From NCBI RefSeq assembly GCF_019599505.1, contig NZ_RKLT01000008.1, forward strand, positions 1 through 64,000: DNA of 64,000 nucleotides, written 5' to 3'. Shown here one piece after another: positions 17,180 through 25,152 of this stretch. This DNA is from Haloarcula nitratireducens. Lineage in GTDB: Archaea; Halobacteriota; Halobacteria; Halobacteriales; Haloarculaceae. The notes beneath the pieces are model-generated. The model was not told the origin of the DNA. It did not search any database and saw only the letters and a program-made list of their open reading frames with translations. Each line of letters opens with the position of its first letter. Positions within the stretch are counted from its first letter, which is position 1. A program made the position numbers and the translations under genes.

Positions 17180-18005
17180 GCTTCGCGATGGCGTTCACGA
17201 TAGACTTCTGCCGCCAACCGACGATCTCATTGGCTTCCTCCTTTACCACTACTGGAAGCCGCTCGTTCCCGTTCGGTCGCACACCGATAATGGGTTTCTC
17301 GAAATGGTCAGCCATCTCAATCTCCTCCTCAATCCACTCGCTGTGCGAGACGTACATCCCAGCGACGACGACGACCACATTTGCCTGCCCAACCTGCTGA
17401 TAGAGCTGCTGACGAAGATCATTCTTATCTTCAAACTCCATCGGATCGTCCTCTGGGACACTGAAGTTCTGCCAGTCCAGCCGATTTTCATCATCGAGGA
17501 ACTCCTCAATACGTTCACGCTCTTCGGAGTACTTCCACGAGTGACTCACAAACACCCGATACGGCCGATCTTCCAGAGGGAGACGCGGCTGCGTCGACGT
17601 GCCGGTCTCATCTGTTGTTGAACCAGATGAAACTAGGCCACCAAGTCCTTGAGCGCCCTTGTATGTGAAATAGCCTGCCACAGCAGCAGCGATAATGAGT
17701 TCAGGGGCGTCGTGCCAAAGGTAACGAAGTGGATCGTCGTGTGGATCATGATCAACTTGTCCACCTTTCCAGTCGGCATATCCGGCGAGGAGGTCTTTTC
17801 CGAGATCGACGACATCGGTGTTTTGTTGGTTCGTGGTTGGAACGGATGTCGTATCGGAGCCTCCAGTAGTATCCTCGAACAGGCCAGCAAACGGATCGTC
17901 TTCCCCGTTTGATTTGATAAGGGCATTCACGTCAAGGCTTCCGGTGGGGCTTTGCACCTCGACGGTCGGCACGTTGGTGACAGGGTCGTTTTCGTTGGGT
18001 GTCAC
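17172..18005 (-). CDS. ThsB-like TIR-domain protein (MTH538 type) with N-terminal membrane segment
   Basis: 277 residues from the GTG at 18005. A disordered N-terminus and a possible membrane segment (LIIAAAVAGYFTYKG, about residue 105) precede a TIR-like domain (about 147-277). That domain has YRVFVSHSW, the strand VVVVVAGMYVSHS and the helix WIEEEIEMA, whose glutamate is the likely catalytic residue. This fold is the one used by Thoeris ThsB to make NAD-derived signals on phage infection. I chose GTG 18005 because a TATA box (18027-18035) lies 26 bases upstream. The longer ATG at 18083 runs back through the promoter into the PolB remnant. No SIR2/ThsA gene is near; the membrane protein two genes on could replace it. 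Confidence 0.8.
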   Translation of the reverse strand: MTPNENDPVTNVPTVEVQSPTGSLDVNALIKSNGEDDPFAGLFEDTTGGSDTTSVPTTNQQNTDVVDLGKDLLAGYADWKGGQVDHDPHDDPLRYLWHDAPELIIAAAVAGYFTYKGAQGLGGLVSSGSTTDETGTSTQPRLPLEDRPYRVFVSHSWKYSEERERIEEFLDDENRLDWQNFSVPEDDPMEFEDKNDLRQQLYQQVGQANVVVVVAGMYVSHSEWIEEEIEMADHFEKPIIGVRPNGNERLPVVVKEEANEIVGWRQKSIVNAIAKHA

Positions 18006-18026
18006 AGGCGATACATCGCAATTTGG

Positions 18027-18035
18027 ATATTTAAA
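18027..18035 (-). promoter_or_regulatory. TATA box of the TIR operon
   Basis: On the minus strand this reads TTTAAATAT, 26 bases before the GTG at 18005, as expected for a leaderless haloarchaeal transcript. It sets the start of the TIR protein. Confidence 0.6.
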
Positions 18036-18058
18036 CCCAAGGGGATATTTGCTATTCA

Positions 18059-18559
18059 GGCATCGAAGCCCGACAGCGCTCAACCCCGCCGTTCATCGAG
18101 GACGTCCAGCGGGACTGTCTCGACCGGCTCGATACCACGCGGTCACCGGACGCGGTGCTCGGACGGCTCGAACGAGCAATCGACGAACTGCAGGCGGGCA
18201 ACGTAGCAGTAGAGCGGCTCGTCGAGCGGAATCGTGTCTCCAAGCCCTTGGAAGGCTACTCACAGAATACACAGAACGTGGCCGCCTTGAAGCGAGCCCG
18301 CGAGAAGGAACTTGCAGTCCACCCGGGCCAGGATATCGAATACGTGGTCGTCGACGACGAGAAATCCTCGCGAGACCGGGTCGCCCCCGCCCACGAGGAG
18401 ATCAAGACCTACGACGCCTCGTACTACGAGACGCAGCTGGTTCGAGCGATTGAGAGCGTGCTGTTGCCGCTGGGGTGGGATCGTACAGATATTCGACGGA
18501 GACTCGCGGAGACACGGGAGGTGGAGCTGACGGAGTTTACAGCAGCCCGGAACGGATGA
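18059..18559 (+). pseudogene. polB: 3' fragment of a family B DNA polymerase gene
   Basis: From about 18059 the plus strand encodes G-I-E-A-R-Q-R-S-T-P-P-F-I-E-D-V-Q, continuing to a stop at 18559 with YYETQLVRAIESVLLPLGW and a Cys-free tail. This is the thumb/C-terminal end of a haloarchaeal PolB, about 165 of more than 700 residues. All polymerase motifs are missing. The homology starts abruptly just behind the TIR promoter, so the TIR module probably replaced or inserted into the 5' part of a plasmid polymerase gene. Confidence 0.8.
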
Positions 18560-18616
18560 GTAGTCTCAATTCTCTTCTGAGGTGAGCAAAATCACAAGTT
18601 GGCGACGAGGTCGATC

Positions 18617-18636
18617 CCATTCACACTCCGGGGGGT
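18617..18636 (+). repeat. Origin recognition box (ORB) 1
   Basis: CCATTCACACTCCGGGGGGT matches the CCATTCACAC...GGGG pattern repeated around the Orc gene. It faces ORB 2 as an inverted pair 13 bases apart. Confidence 0.8.
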
Positions 18637-18649
18637 CCTGCTCTCTGGA

Positions 18650-18671
18650 ACACCCCCCGGAGTGTGAATGG
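18650..18671 (-). repeat. Origin recognition box (ORB) 2, inverted
   Basis: Reverse complement of the ORB motif (ACACCCCCCGG then AGTGTGAATGG). It forms a near-perfect dyad with ORB 1. Confidence 0.8.
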
Positions 18672-18682
18672 AGGCAAATCAA

Positions 18683-18716
18683 TCACACCGAGGGTGGACA
18701 ACCTATATGTGAATGG
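18683..18716 (+). promoter_or_regulatory. Orc promoter with partial ORB sites
   Basis: A degenerate ORB (TCACACCGAGGGTG, 18683-18696) and a half site (TGTGAATGG, 18708-18716) flank a TATA-like CTATAT at 18703-18708. That TATA lies about 28 bases before the ATG at 18734. The initiator protein probably represses its own gene. Confidence 0.6.
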
Positions 18717-18733
18717 GGCGAATTGGTCCGCTC

Positions 18734-20002
18734 ATGCCAAACAACGATTCCACACAAACCACCGTCGACGAGATATTAAATGTCGACGAAGGGGATAGCG
18801 AAGATGAATCGGATATTTTTGAGAAACCGTGGTTGCTCGAGATCGATAACGTTCCTGACGCCAATCGAATTGTCGGGCGAGACGACCATATCACGTTCTT
18901 GGCCAAGAATCTCCGAAAGATACGGACAAACAGCGTCCCGGATAACGTCCTGGAGTGGGGAGAAACCGGGACGGGGAAGACACTAGTTGCAAGACACGTC
19001 TGCGAGCGGCTTGAAGCAGCAACTGCAGGAACGGACTCCCCCATCGTTACTGCCTACATTAACCCAGACCCCATCTCTACGTATACCTCCACCTTCCGAA
19101 AGATCGCAGAGCAGGTGAACGCGAAAGCAGAGAACCCACTTGATGTCCCTTATCAGGGCCTCTCAGCCGAGCATTATCGGGATCAGAAATTGTGGCCCGT
19201 TGTTCAGCGGGAGTTTTCTGGCGGTCTTGTCGTCATTATCGATGAAATCGACAAGCACGGAGAAGTGAACGAAGTCCTCTACACGCTATCACGGTCACAA
19301 TCAAAAGACGACGTTGACTTCCCAGTCCTTACAATCGGGATTTCGAACGACATCGAATTCAAAGGCGAAATTGAGTCACGGGTTCAATCGACTCTCCAGC
19401 CAGAACACCGAACGTTCACACCGTACGAAGAAGACCAGCTCATTGCAATCCTCGAAAATCGACGGGACGCATTTTACGACGGTGTCCTCGATGACGAGGT
19501 AATTCCAACCACAGCTGAACTCGCAGCTGAAGAACACGGTGACGCTCGACGGGCAGTCCGATTGTTCCGAAATGCGGGCGAGATCGCCGACGAAGAAGGC
19601 GACGATATCGTGACAGCGAATCACGTTCTCGAAGCTGACGAACTCGTCGAAGTTGAGCTCTTCATGGAGATGGTGAAAGGGACTCCGTTGTCCGGGAAAT
19701 TACTCCTGTTTGCTCTCACGCGTCTTGACCGGAATAACCCGGAGAAAGAATGGTTCCGGACGTCAGAGATTCACGAGGTTTACCAAACAGTAGCACGGGA
19801 CGTCGAAGTAGAGCCCAAGGGATACAATCGTGCGCTTGAGCTTCTGAACAAGCACGTGACGACAGGAGTTCTCGAATCGAAAAAGAAGGAAGGCGGAGAT
19901 CAGGGGAAGTTCAGGTCGTATTCCCTCCAAGGAGACGTTGAGAGTACGCGAACTGGACTGATCAACTCAACGCCGGAACTCCAGACGTTGATGGGATGGT
20001 GA
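18734..20002 (+). CDS. orc: Orc1/Cdc6 family replication initiator
   Basis: 422 residues. AAA+ domain with Walker A GETGTGKT (about residues 77-84), Walker B VVIIDEIDK (about 167-175), sensor 1 in LTIGISND and an arginine-rich sensor 2 region (ARRAVRLFRNAG). A C-terminal winged helix that binds origin DNA follows (about 310-410). The ATG at 18734 is favoured over 18713 because the TATA box is 28 bases upstream. ORB repeats lie on both sides of the gene, the usual layout of a haloarchaeal Orc-dependent origin, so this gene very likely controls replication of this replicon. Confidence 0.95.
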   Translation: MPNNDSTQTTVDEILNVDEGDSEDESDIFEKPWLLEIDNVPDANRIVGRDDHITFLAKNLRKIRTNSVPDNVLEWGETGTGKTLVARHVCERLEAATAGTDSPIVTAYINPDPISTYTSTFRKIAEQVNAKAENPLDVPYQGLSAEHYRDQKLWPVVQREFSGGLVVIIDEIDKHGEVNEVLYTLSRSQSKDDVDFPVLTIGISNDIEFKGEIESRVQSTLQPEHRTFTPYEEDQLIAILENRRDAFYDGVLDDEVIPTTAELAAEEHGDARRAVRLFRNAGEIADEEGDDIVTANHVLEADELVEVELFMEMVKGTPLSGKLLLFALTRLDRNNPEKEWFRTSEIHEVYQTVARDVEVEPKGYNRALELLNKHVTTGVLESKKKEGGDQGKFRSYSLQGDVESTRTGLINSTPELQTLMGW

Positions 20003-20562
20003 CACCCCCACCCCTCGGTGTGAATGGTCCCCCATAGGATACGACGGTTGTAGAGATAGTGCGGGAGTCGAGGAAGCAGGCTCGTTCCTCTGAACAACCT
20101 GGTACGGCACGAAGAGCGGCTTACACGTTCTGCCACGGTAACTGCCCCGATCCGCTACTGCACCGCACCGCAGCTGTAGTTATCTTTATTATACTACAGT
20201 CTAAACAGCTCTCCGACTAGAAGTATTCTAAAAGGCGAGGCCTTGTGCCGAAGCCGAAGGTTCGCCACTGAGGCGAGAACCCTCCCTACGGCGTGAGGAC
20301 TTCTGCTGTTAAGGGCTTCTTAATCGCGTTACCCTGGGTGGTGGACCATTCACACTGAGGGGTGTGGGGGTAAACGAGGCGTAATCTATCCGCGTGTTGC
20401 TCTATCTTCTCTCGGCGTGAAGTCTCGTTAGAGAGTGGCGGTTAGTAGCCCATTCACACCGAGGGGTGTCGGGTAAACCGATCCCATTCACACTCTGGGG
20501 GGTGTCATCTGCTACGCTACGAATCACGTTGAGACGAACATCAGGCTACAGTTCCATCTCGT
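20003..20562. other. Replication origin region downstream of orc
   Basis: A gene-free stretch with ORB motifs at 20010-20027 (inverted), 20346-20365, 20450-20469 and 20484-20505. An AT-rich patch at about 20171-20230 (TTATCTTTATTATACTAC and beyond) could be the unwinding element. Between the patch and the ORBs, 20231-20340 holds a GC-rich segment with short inverted repeats (GGTTCGCC/GGCGAGAACC and TTAAG/CTTAA) of unknown origin. The arrangement of opposed ORBs around an AT-rich patch is typical of haloarchaeal origins. Confidence 0.8.
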
Positions 20563-20886
20563 CTACTCGTCGGGATTCACCGGCCCTTTGTACTTCGACG
20601 TCACCGAATCGCCTTCTCGCCACTGCCAGTAGTAGTAGCGGTTGTCGTTGATCTCCTTGATCGTGATCGTCGCCTTCGCCGGCACGTCGTCTGGGAGGTC
20701 ATTGGGGCGCTCCTCGACGTCGGCGTCGTCAGCTTCCTCCTCGAGACGAGCTTCCCGCTCTTTGTGTTCGGCCAACGCCTCGGCGTAGCTGGCAACATCC
20801 CGAAGATGCTCCGGTGTGGCTTCATTGAGCGTGTTGACGATCTCCGTTGGGAGGTTCGCCGGTGGGGTCGGGGGTTCGTAGGACAT
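20563..20886 (-). CDS. DUF6788-like small haloarchaeal protein
   Basis: 107 residues. A helical, charged N-terminal half (LRDVASYAEALAEHKEREA) precedes a basic-aromatic end with NRYYYWQWREGDSVTSKYKGP. I associate that end with the DUF6788 family of small haloarchaeal proteins often found on plasmids. Function unknown. Its ATG lies 15 bases past the TTAACCAACA inverted repeat (20901-20941), so it is a single-gene unit of that regulon. Confidence 0.8.
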   Translation of the reverse strand: MSYEPPTPPANLPTEIVNTLNEATPEHLRDVASYAEALAEHKEREARLEEEADDADVEERPNDLPDDVPAKATITIKEINDNRYYYWQWREGDSVTSKYKGPVNPDE

Positions 20887-20900
20887 CGGCTACTCTCGTG

Positions 20901-20941
20901 TTAACCAACACGGACTCTCTACCCATAGTTTTGTTGGTTAA
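20901..20941. promoter_or_regulatory. TTAACCAACA inverted repeat, copy 1
   Basis: TTAACCAACA (20901-20910), 21 bases, TGTTGGTTAA (20932-20941): perfect 10-bp arms. It lies directly upstream of the minus-strand gene starting at 20886. Confidence 0.9.
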
Positions 20942-20985
20942 GACGATGGGGCAAGCTCTTGTTCCTCTCTGTCTGTAACACTACT

Positions 20986-21011
20986 CGAAACTTCTTTATA
21001 TACAAGTTTCG
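20986..21011 (+). promoter_or_regulatory. Promoter with dyad around the TATA box for the second nucleotidyltransferase pair
   Basis: CGAAACTT (20986-20993) and AAGTTTCG (21004-21011) are perfect 8-bp arms around TTTATATA (20995-21002). The TATA is 27 bases before the GTG at 21026, so the transcript is probably leaderless. The dyad is a good operator for the encoded winged-helix protein. Confidence 0.7.
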
Positions 21012-21025
21012 TACTATGTTACACC

Positions 21026-21952
21026 GTGCTCCGGCGCATCGAACTCGAGGTCCTCGCCACGGTCGACCGCGGCGACACGATCTCCAAACTCGCGACGAAA
21101 CTCGACCACAGCGAGAGCTACCTCTCTCGTGCCGTCGGCGACCTCGTTGAGAAAGGGCTCGTCTACACGGAACGCGATGGCCGGCGAAAACGAGTCGTCC
21201 CGTCGGATGCTCGCGCCGTCGAACTCTATCGGGACCTCGTCCGCCAGCACTCCCACATCGAGTTCACCGAGCTGCTGACCGGCAAGGCACTCGAGGTGCT
21301 GTACTACCTCGACCAGCCGCGAACCGTCTCCGAGATCGCCGACCGGAGCGACAACTACCGCAACACGGTCAACCGTGTCCTCAAACAGTTTCGTGACCGT
21401 GGGCTTGTCGGGACCGTCGACGGGCACTACGAGTTCAACGCCGACTTCGACCGCCTCCACGAGTTCGCCCGTGAACTCGCACACCATCTACATCGTCAAC
21501 GCCTCGAAGCCGTCGCCCCGACGGGCACGATTCTCTGGGAGGACTACGACGAATTCCTCGCCCAGGCCGAGACGGAGATCGACGCGGAGGCGTTCCACGA
21601 AACCGGCCTCGCTCGATTCGCAGCCTTCGACCTCCAGTTCCTGCTCACCAGCCACCGCTACTACGTCTACTCCGAGGATCTCGACGCAGTCTCGCCGGCG
21701 GAGCTCTGCTGTCACACGCTGCTGATCGACGACGGCAGCCGTCACCGCTCGTATTGTCTCCTCCTGCTCAGCTACGTCGATGTCGACGAGGAGGACCTCC
21801 GAGAGCAGGCGGCGAAGTATGACCTTGAAGACGAAATCGACGCCTTGCTGCACTACCTCGAGGCGCACGGCGAGGTCGACGACGACCGGCTCCCGGAGTG
21901 GGACGAGTTTCAGGAACTGGCGGCTGACTACGAGGTGGAACTCCCACAATGA
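21026..21952 (+). CDS. Winged-helix protein, putative antitoxin/regulator (second pair)
   Basis: 308 residues starting at GTG. Two HTH units are visible near the N-terminus: ISKLATKLDHSESYLSRAV (about 17-35) and TVSEIADRSDNYRNTVNRVL (about 95-115). A large alpha/beta domain follows. The GTG is chosen because it stands 27 bases after a TATA box. The stop overlaps the next ATG by 4 bp (ATGA), the same coupling as in the pair at 2154-3520, but the sequences have diverged. Likely the antitoxin or transcriptional repressor of a two-gene AbiE-like module. Confidence 0.82.
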   Translation: MLRRIELEVLATVDRGDTISKLATKLDHSESYLSRAVGDLVEKGLVYTERDGRRKRVVPSDARAVELYRDLVRQHSHIEFTELLTGKALEVLYYLDQPRTVSEIADRSDNYRNTVNRVLKQFRDRGLVGTVDGHYEFNADFDRLHEFARELAHHLHRQRLEAVAPTGTILWEDYDEFLAQAETEIDAEAFHETGLARFAAFDLQFLLTSHRYYVYSEDLDAVSPAELCCHTLLIDDGSRHRSYCLLLLSYVDVDEEDLREQAAKYDLEDEIDALLHYLEAHGEVDDDRLPEWDEFQELAADYEVELPQ

Positions 21953-22752
21953 GACCAACATTCGGACGCGAGTACATCGAGAACGAATTCCAGCGAATCG
22001 GGGACGGGCTATCTGAACCGCTCACGGTCTACCTGATCGGTGGTGGCGCGATGTCGCTGCGCGACCTCAAGGGGGCGACGAAAGACATCGACCTGGTCGT
22101 CCCAGATGGCGACGCGTACGGCCAGCTGTGGGCCGTCCTGATGGACCTCGGGTATGCGGAGGTTCAATCGCTGGATCCAGATTACCGGGCGCTGGGGGCG
22201 ACGAGCTGCGTCGAGAACGACGAGGGGTGTCGCCTCGACATCTTCAACCAGCAGGTCGCGAACAAGCTCGTGCTCACCGACGGGATGCAAGAGCGTAGCG
22301 AGCCGTTCCTCGACACGGATCGACTGACGGTTCGGCTGGTCAGCAACGAGGATATCTTCCTGTTCAAGGCGATCGCAGGCCGCGATGACGACATCGAGGA
22401 CATGAATATGCTCGTGCAGGCCAGCCTCGAATACGACGTCGTCCGGGCTGAACTCGAAGCCCAGATCGAACGCCTGGGGGACGATCAGTTCGCCACGTTC
22501 GCGAACGAGGCCCTGGTCGAACTCGAGGAGCGGTACGGGGTGACCACGCCGATCGAGGCCCGCGTCCAGGAACTCACGAACAGGTACTACCGGGGGCTCG
22601 AAGTCCTCCAAGCACTCGACGAGCCGATGACCGTCGACGGACTGGCCGCCGAACTGGAGCTGGATACCGACGAAGTTCACGACCGGATTGCGTATCTCTC
22701 AACGTTCGACCGGGTCCGTCGGGCTGGCGACACAGTTCGTCCCGCGGAGTAG
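21949..22752 (+). CDS. DUF6036-like nucleotidyltransferase, putative toxin
   Basis: 267 residues. A nucleotidyltransferase-fold core is at the N-terminus: LIGGGAMSLRDLKGATKDID gives the GG motif and the first catalytic D-x-D, and CRLDIFNQQV gives the third acidic strand. The C-terminal 60 residues form a small winged-helix-like end (TVDGLAAELELDTDEVHDRIAYL). Proteins of this type are usually called DUF6036 and pair with an upstream winged-helix gene as here. The chemistry (probably NMP transfer to RNA) is inferred from the fold. Confidence 0.83.
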   Translation: MRPTFGREYIENEFQRIGDGLSEPLTVYLIGGGAMSLRDLKGATKDIDLVVPDGDAYGQLWAVLMDLGYAEVQSLDPDYRALGATSCVENDEGCRLDIFNQQVANKLVLTDGMQERSEPFLDTDRLTVRLVSNEDIFLFKAIAGRDDDIEDMNMLVQASLEYDVVRAELEAQIERLGDDQFATFANEALVELEERYGVTTPIEARVQELTNRYYRGLEVLQALDEPMTVDGLAAELELDTDEVHDRIAYLSTFDRVRRAGDTVRPAE

Positions 22753-22763
22753 TCCGGTCACGA

Positions 22764-23579
22764 CTACGGGGAGGGAAGGCAGCCGTCTGGTCGGGGTACA
22801 CGGCCCCGTTTGATCTCGTGATCGACGCGACGCAGGTGCTTGCAGCCGCCCTCGGGTGAGCGCTGCTGCCAGTCGGGACAGGTACACGATTCGTCGATGA
22901 CGTCGACTTCGTACCGGTTCCCGGACGCGGACTGCACCTCGTAGCGGCCACCTTTCGAGAGGAGCGAGACGTCCATCGCTTCGGCGACAGCACGCTTCGT
23001 GCGGGGCTCGAGATCGTCCTGTGACTCTGCGTTCTCGTCGACGACCAGTCGGTCGCGAACGTCGCCCGTTCGACCCCCGTCCGGAGCGACGGCTTCCGCA
23101 GGGCCACTGAGCCGCTCGTGGAGCAGTTCCTCCACCGGATGGCCTTCCGGCCACAGGTAGTGGACCTCGCGGCGCTCGCGATGGTCGTAGGAGCCGCACG
23201 CGGCTGCGCACCCAGTCCAGACGCGCCAGGCACCGAGCGCGGCCATCACGTCGACGATGTCGCGGGGAACCGTCTGGTGGTCGTCCGGGAAGAACACCCG
23301 GAAGCGGGTACACGCCACCTGCGGCGGGACGATCCCCCACCAGTCTTCGCTGGAGCCCCAGCTGTCGTACATCGCGTCGTCGCTCCCGTAGCCGACGGTC
23401 ACGCCGTCGATCGGCGTCCAGTCTGCTGGGAGGTGTTCCGACTCGCCTTCGAGCACCCGGAGGACAGCGTATCGGAGGTACTCGTGGGCTTGGTTGTCTG
23501 TCGTTCGAGCGACCTGGTCATGCTGCTCGGCAACGTGCTCGGCTTCCTCTAGAACCGTCGTGAGATCGGGTTCAGTCAT
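22764..23579 (-). CDS. SWIM zinc-finger protein
   Basis: 271 residues. The C-terminal SWIM motif is C-T-C-P-D-W...C-K-H (about residues 230-250), a zinc-binding module for DNA or protein contacts. The N-terminal 170 residues are an unrecognised domain with VPPQVACTRFRVFFPDD. I start it at 23579 (23582 is also ATG) because a GC hairpin with T-tract of the type preceding many genes here ends just upstream. The reading frame back to 23747 runs through that hairpin. Divergent from the gene at 23751. Confidence 0.78.
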   Translation of the reverse strand: MTEPDLTTVLEEAEHVAEQHDQVARTTDNQAHEYLRYAVLRVLEGESEHLPADWTPIDGVTVGYGSDDAMYDSWGSSEDWWGIVPPQVACTRFRVFFPDDHQTVPRDIVDVMAALGAWRVWTGCAAACGSYDHRERREVHYLWPEGHPVEELLHERLSGPAEAVAPDGGRTGDVRDRLVVDENAESQDDLEPRTKRAVAEAMDVSLLSKGGRYEVQSASGNRYEVDVIDESCTCPDWQQRSPEGGCKHLRRVDHEIKRGRVPRPDGCLPSP

Positions 23580-23599
23580 CATTCGACGGAGGTCAGAAC

Positions 23600-23630
23600 G
23601 CGCCTCCGGCCCTCGGCGGGCGCAGAAAAA
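23600..23630 (-). promoter_or_regulatory. T-tract plus GC hairpin upstream of the SWIM gene
   Basis: Minus strand: TTTTT, then GCGCC...GGCGC with an internal GAGGGCCGGAGG. It ends about 20 bases before the start codon, as in the copies listed further on. Confidence 0.55.
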
Positions 23631-23750
23631 CTTCCAGAAACTGGAAGCCAATGTTGACATAGAGAATTGATCTGGCTCACTTAGCCGTCTGGCTTGGTGC
23701 CTTTTGAGAACGAAATTTAATGTGCCACTAGTTACTACATAACACACAAG

Positions 23751-24128
23751 ATGATTCGGGGACTTATCGCGTTTGTGGCATCGCTGTTTACTGAGGCTGT
23801 GAAGTTCGCAAAATGGCCATTTAACCCGACCAACGGCAGGGGACAGTACGTCACACCTTCAAACCGCCATTTCCTGACGGGGAAGGCGAATTTCTTGGTG
23901 ACGGTTGCGTACCGACTGGGTCAAGCAGGGGTGAATTTTGGAAAGGCGCTGGTATTTGATGTGTTGGCTCCACTAGTTGATGCGATAATTAGGATGGCGA
24001 GCGACCTCTACCATTCAAATCCAAATTATACTCGAATGGCACTTCGCGGGGGTTTCTCTGCAGTTCAAACGACTTTCGCGATAGGAGCTGCTGGTTTGAT
24101 GCTACTCGTAGGACTGTTCCGCAAGTGA
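23751..24128 (+). CDS. Small membrane-associated hypothetical protein
   Basis: 125 residues, not recognised. It is less acidic than its neighbours, with an amphipathic N-terminus (MIRGLIAFVASLFTEAVKF), a middle hydrophobic stretch and a probable C-terminal membrane segment (TTFAIGAAGLMLLVGLF). It lies alone on the plus strand between two minus-strand plasmid genes. Lower GC than the flanks suggests a recent arrival. Confidence 0.6.
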   Translation: MIRGLIAFVASLFTEAVKFAKWPFNPTNGRGQYVTPSNRHFLTGKANFLVTVAYRLGQAGVNFGKALVFDVLAPLVDAIIRMASDLYHSNPNYTRMALRGGFSAVQTTFAIGAAGLMLLVGLFRK

Positions 24129-24138
24129 AGCGCGAGGG

Positions 24139-25065
24139 TTACTCTTCGAGGACGTCGATGAGTTCCTCTGCCGTCCGACTGATCCGTCCGAGCCGCTCGC
24201 GAATGACCTCGGGATCGTCCGACTCCCACGCAGCGAGGTAGAACGCCGATCCGCTCGTGTCGAGCCCGCAGTACCGCCCGACGACGTACGCGACGGCTTC
24301 GGCCTCGACTTCGCGTTTCGACCGTTCGGTGTCGTCGTCGACGTCGAAGTGGAGCAGGGCGTGGGCGTACTCGTGAATCAGCGTCCGCGCGAGGTCGGCC
24401 TCATTCTCCCGATCGCGCACCTCGACGAGCGGCTGGACGTCGACGAGGCTCAGCTGTTCGCAGATGCCCTTCGCCTCGCCGTGGGTCCACTCCTCGGCTG
24501 GAACGATCCGCACCGTCACGCCGAGGTCGTCAGCGGCGACAGTCAACTGTTCGACGAGGTCGCCGGCGTCCCCGGTCGCTTCAGTGTCTAGGTCGGGAAG
24601 CGGCTCGCCCTCGGTCTGGGAGACGTCGAACACCGGCGCAGGCTTGAATCCGATCAGGCCTTCGGACCACTCCTCGGGCGGCGTCTCATCGTAGTCACAG
24701 TCGCTGTCCTCATGGTAGCTCGGTGAATTCTCGCACTCCGGGCACTGCTTGGAGATGATAGGTGCCCAGATCCAGATGGCCGACTCACCCTCCGTGACGT
24801 GGCGGTCGAACTCCTCCTGCCACGTCCGGTAGCCCGCCACCCGGCTCGCCTCGGGACACTGCCGCTTGATAAGGAGCGTGTTCCGGTAGGAGTAGTCGTG
24901 GAAACGACTCTGGACATCGAGCCACTCTTGGAACTCTTCGCTGGCCTGCGCGTCGTCGACGCCGGCGACGAGGTCGTCGATCCACTGTTCGATGGTACTG
25001 TTCATCTCGTCTGATCGCGTGTCGGTCTGGTCGAAGGAGACCGACGAGTCACTAGTCGTAGCCAT
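24139..25065 (-). CDS. ArdC-like antirestriction protein (ssDNA-binding domain plus zincin peptidase)
   Basis: 308 residues. An ArdC/LtrC-type N-terminal domain (about 25-125; FHDYSYRNTLLIKRQ ... VAGYRTWQEEF ... IWIWAPI) precedes a metallopeptidase-like domain with HEYAHALLHF (about 225), a zinc HExxH site. ArdC proteins bind single-stranded DNA and protect incoming plasmids from restriction, which fits a conjugation-like replicon. Between the domains a C-x2-C...C insertion (KQCPECENSP) may bind zinc. The ATG at 25065 has GGTGA nine bases upstream; the longer frame to 25119 crosses the leader hairpin. Confidence 0.86.
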   Translation of the reverse strand: MATTSDSSVSFDQTDTRSDEMNSTIEQWIDDLVAGVDDAQASEEFQEWLDVQSRFHDYSYRNTLLIKRQCPEASRVAGYRTWQEEFDRHVTEGESAIWIWAPIISKQCPECENSPSYHEDSDCDYDETPPEEWSEGLIGFKPAPVFDVSQTEGEPLPDLDTEATGDAGDLVEQLTVAADDLGVTVRIVPAEEWTHGEAKGICEQLSLVDVQPLVEVRDRENEADLARTLIHEYAHALLHFDVDDDTERSKREVEAEAVAYVVGRYCGLDTSGSAFYLAAWESDDPEVIRERLGRISRTAEELIDVLEE

Positions 25066-25110
25066 TGTGTTCACCGAATCAAGTTCACGGCGACTGCGTC
25101 TGTTCAGACC

Positions 25111-25140
25111 GCCCCGCACCCCTCAGGGGCGTTCAAAAAA
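25111..25140 (-). promoter_or_regulatory. T-tract plus GC hairpin upstream of the ArdC-like gene
   Basis: Minus strand: TTTTTTGAAC then GCCCCTGAGGGGTGCGGGGC. The C-run can pair with either of two G-runs. 46 bases before the start at 25065. Confidence 0.65.
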
Positions 25141-25152
25141 CCGCTCTGTCGG

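Noticed and set aside
16192..18005. Complete classical Thoeris (ThsA plus ThsB)
   Set aside because: No SIR2/ThsA-type protein is encoded; only the ThsB-like TIR protein and an unrelated membrane protein are present.
20231..20340. Insertion-sequence end or guide-RNA remnant in the origin
   Set aside because: Inverted repeats are short and imperfect and no transposase or TnpB frame is near; mentioned only as unexplained structure.
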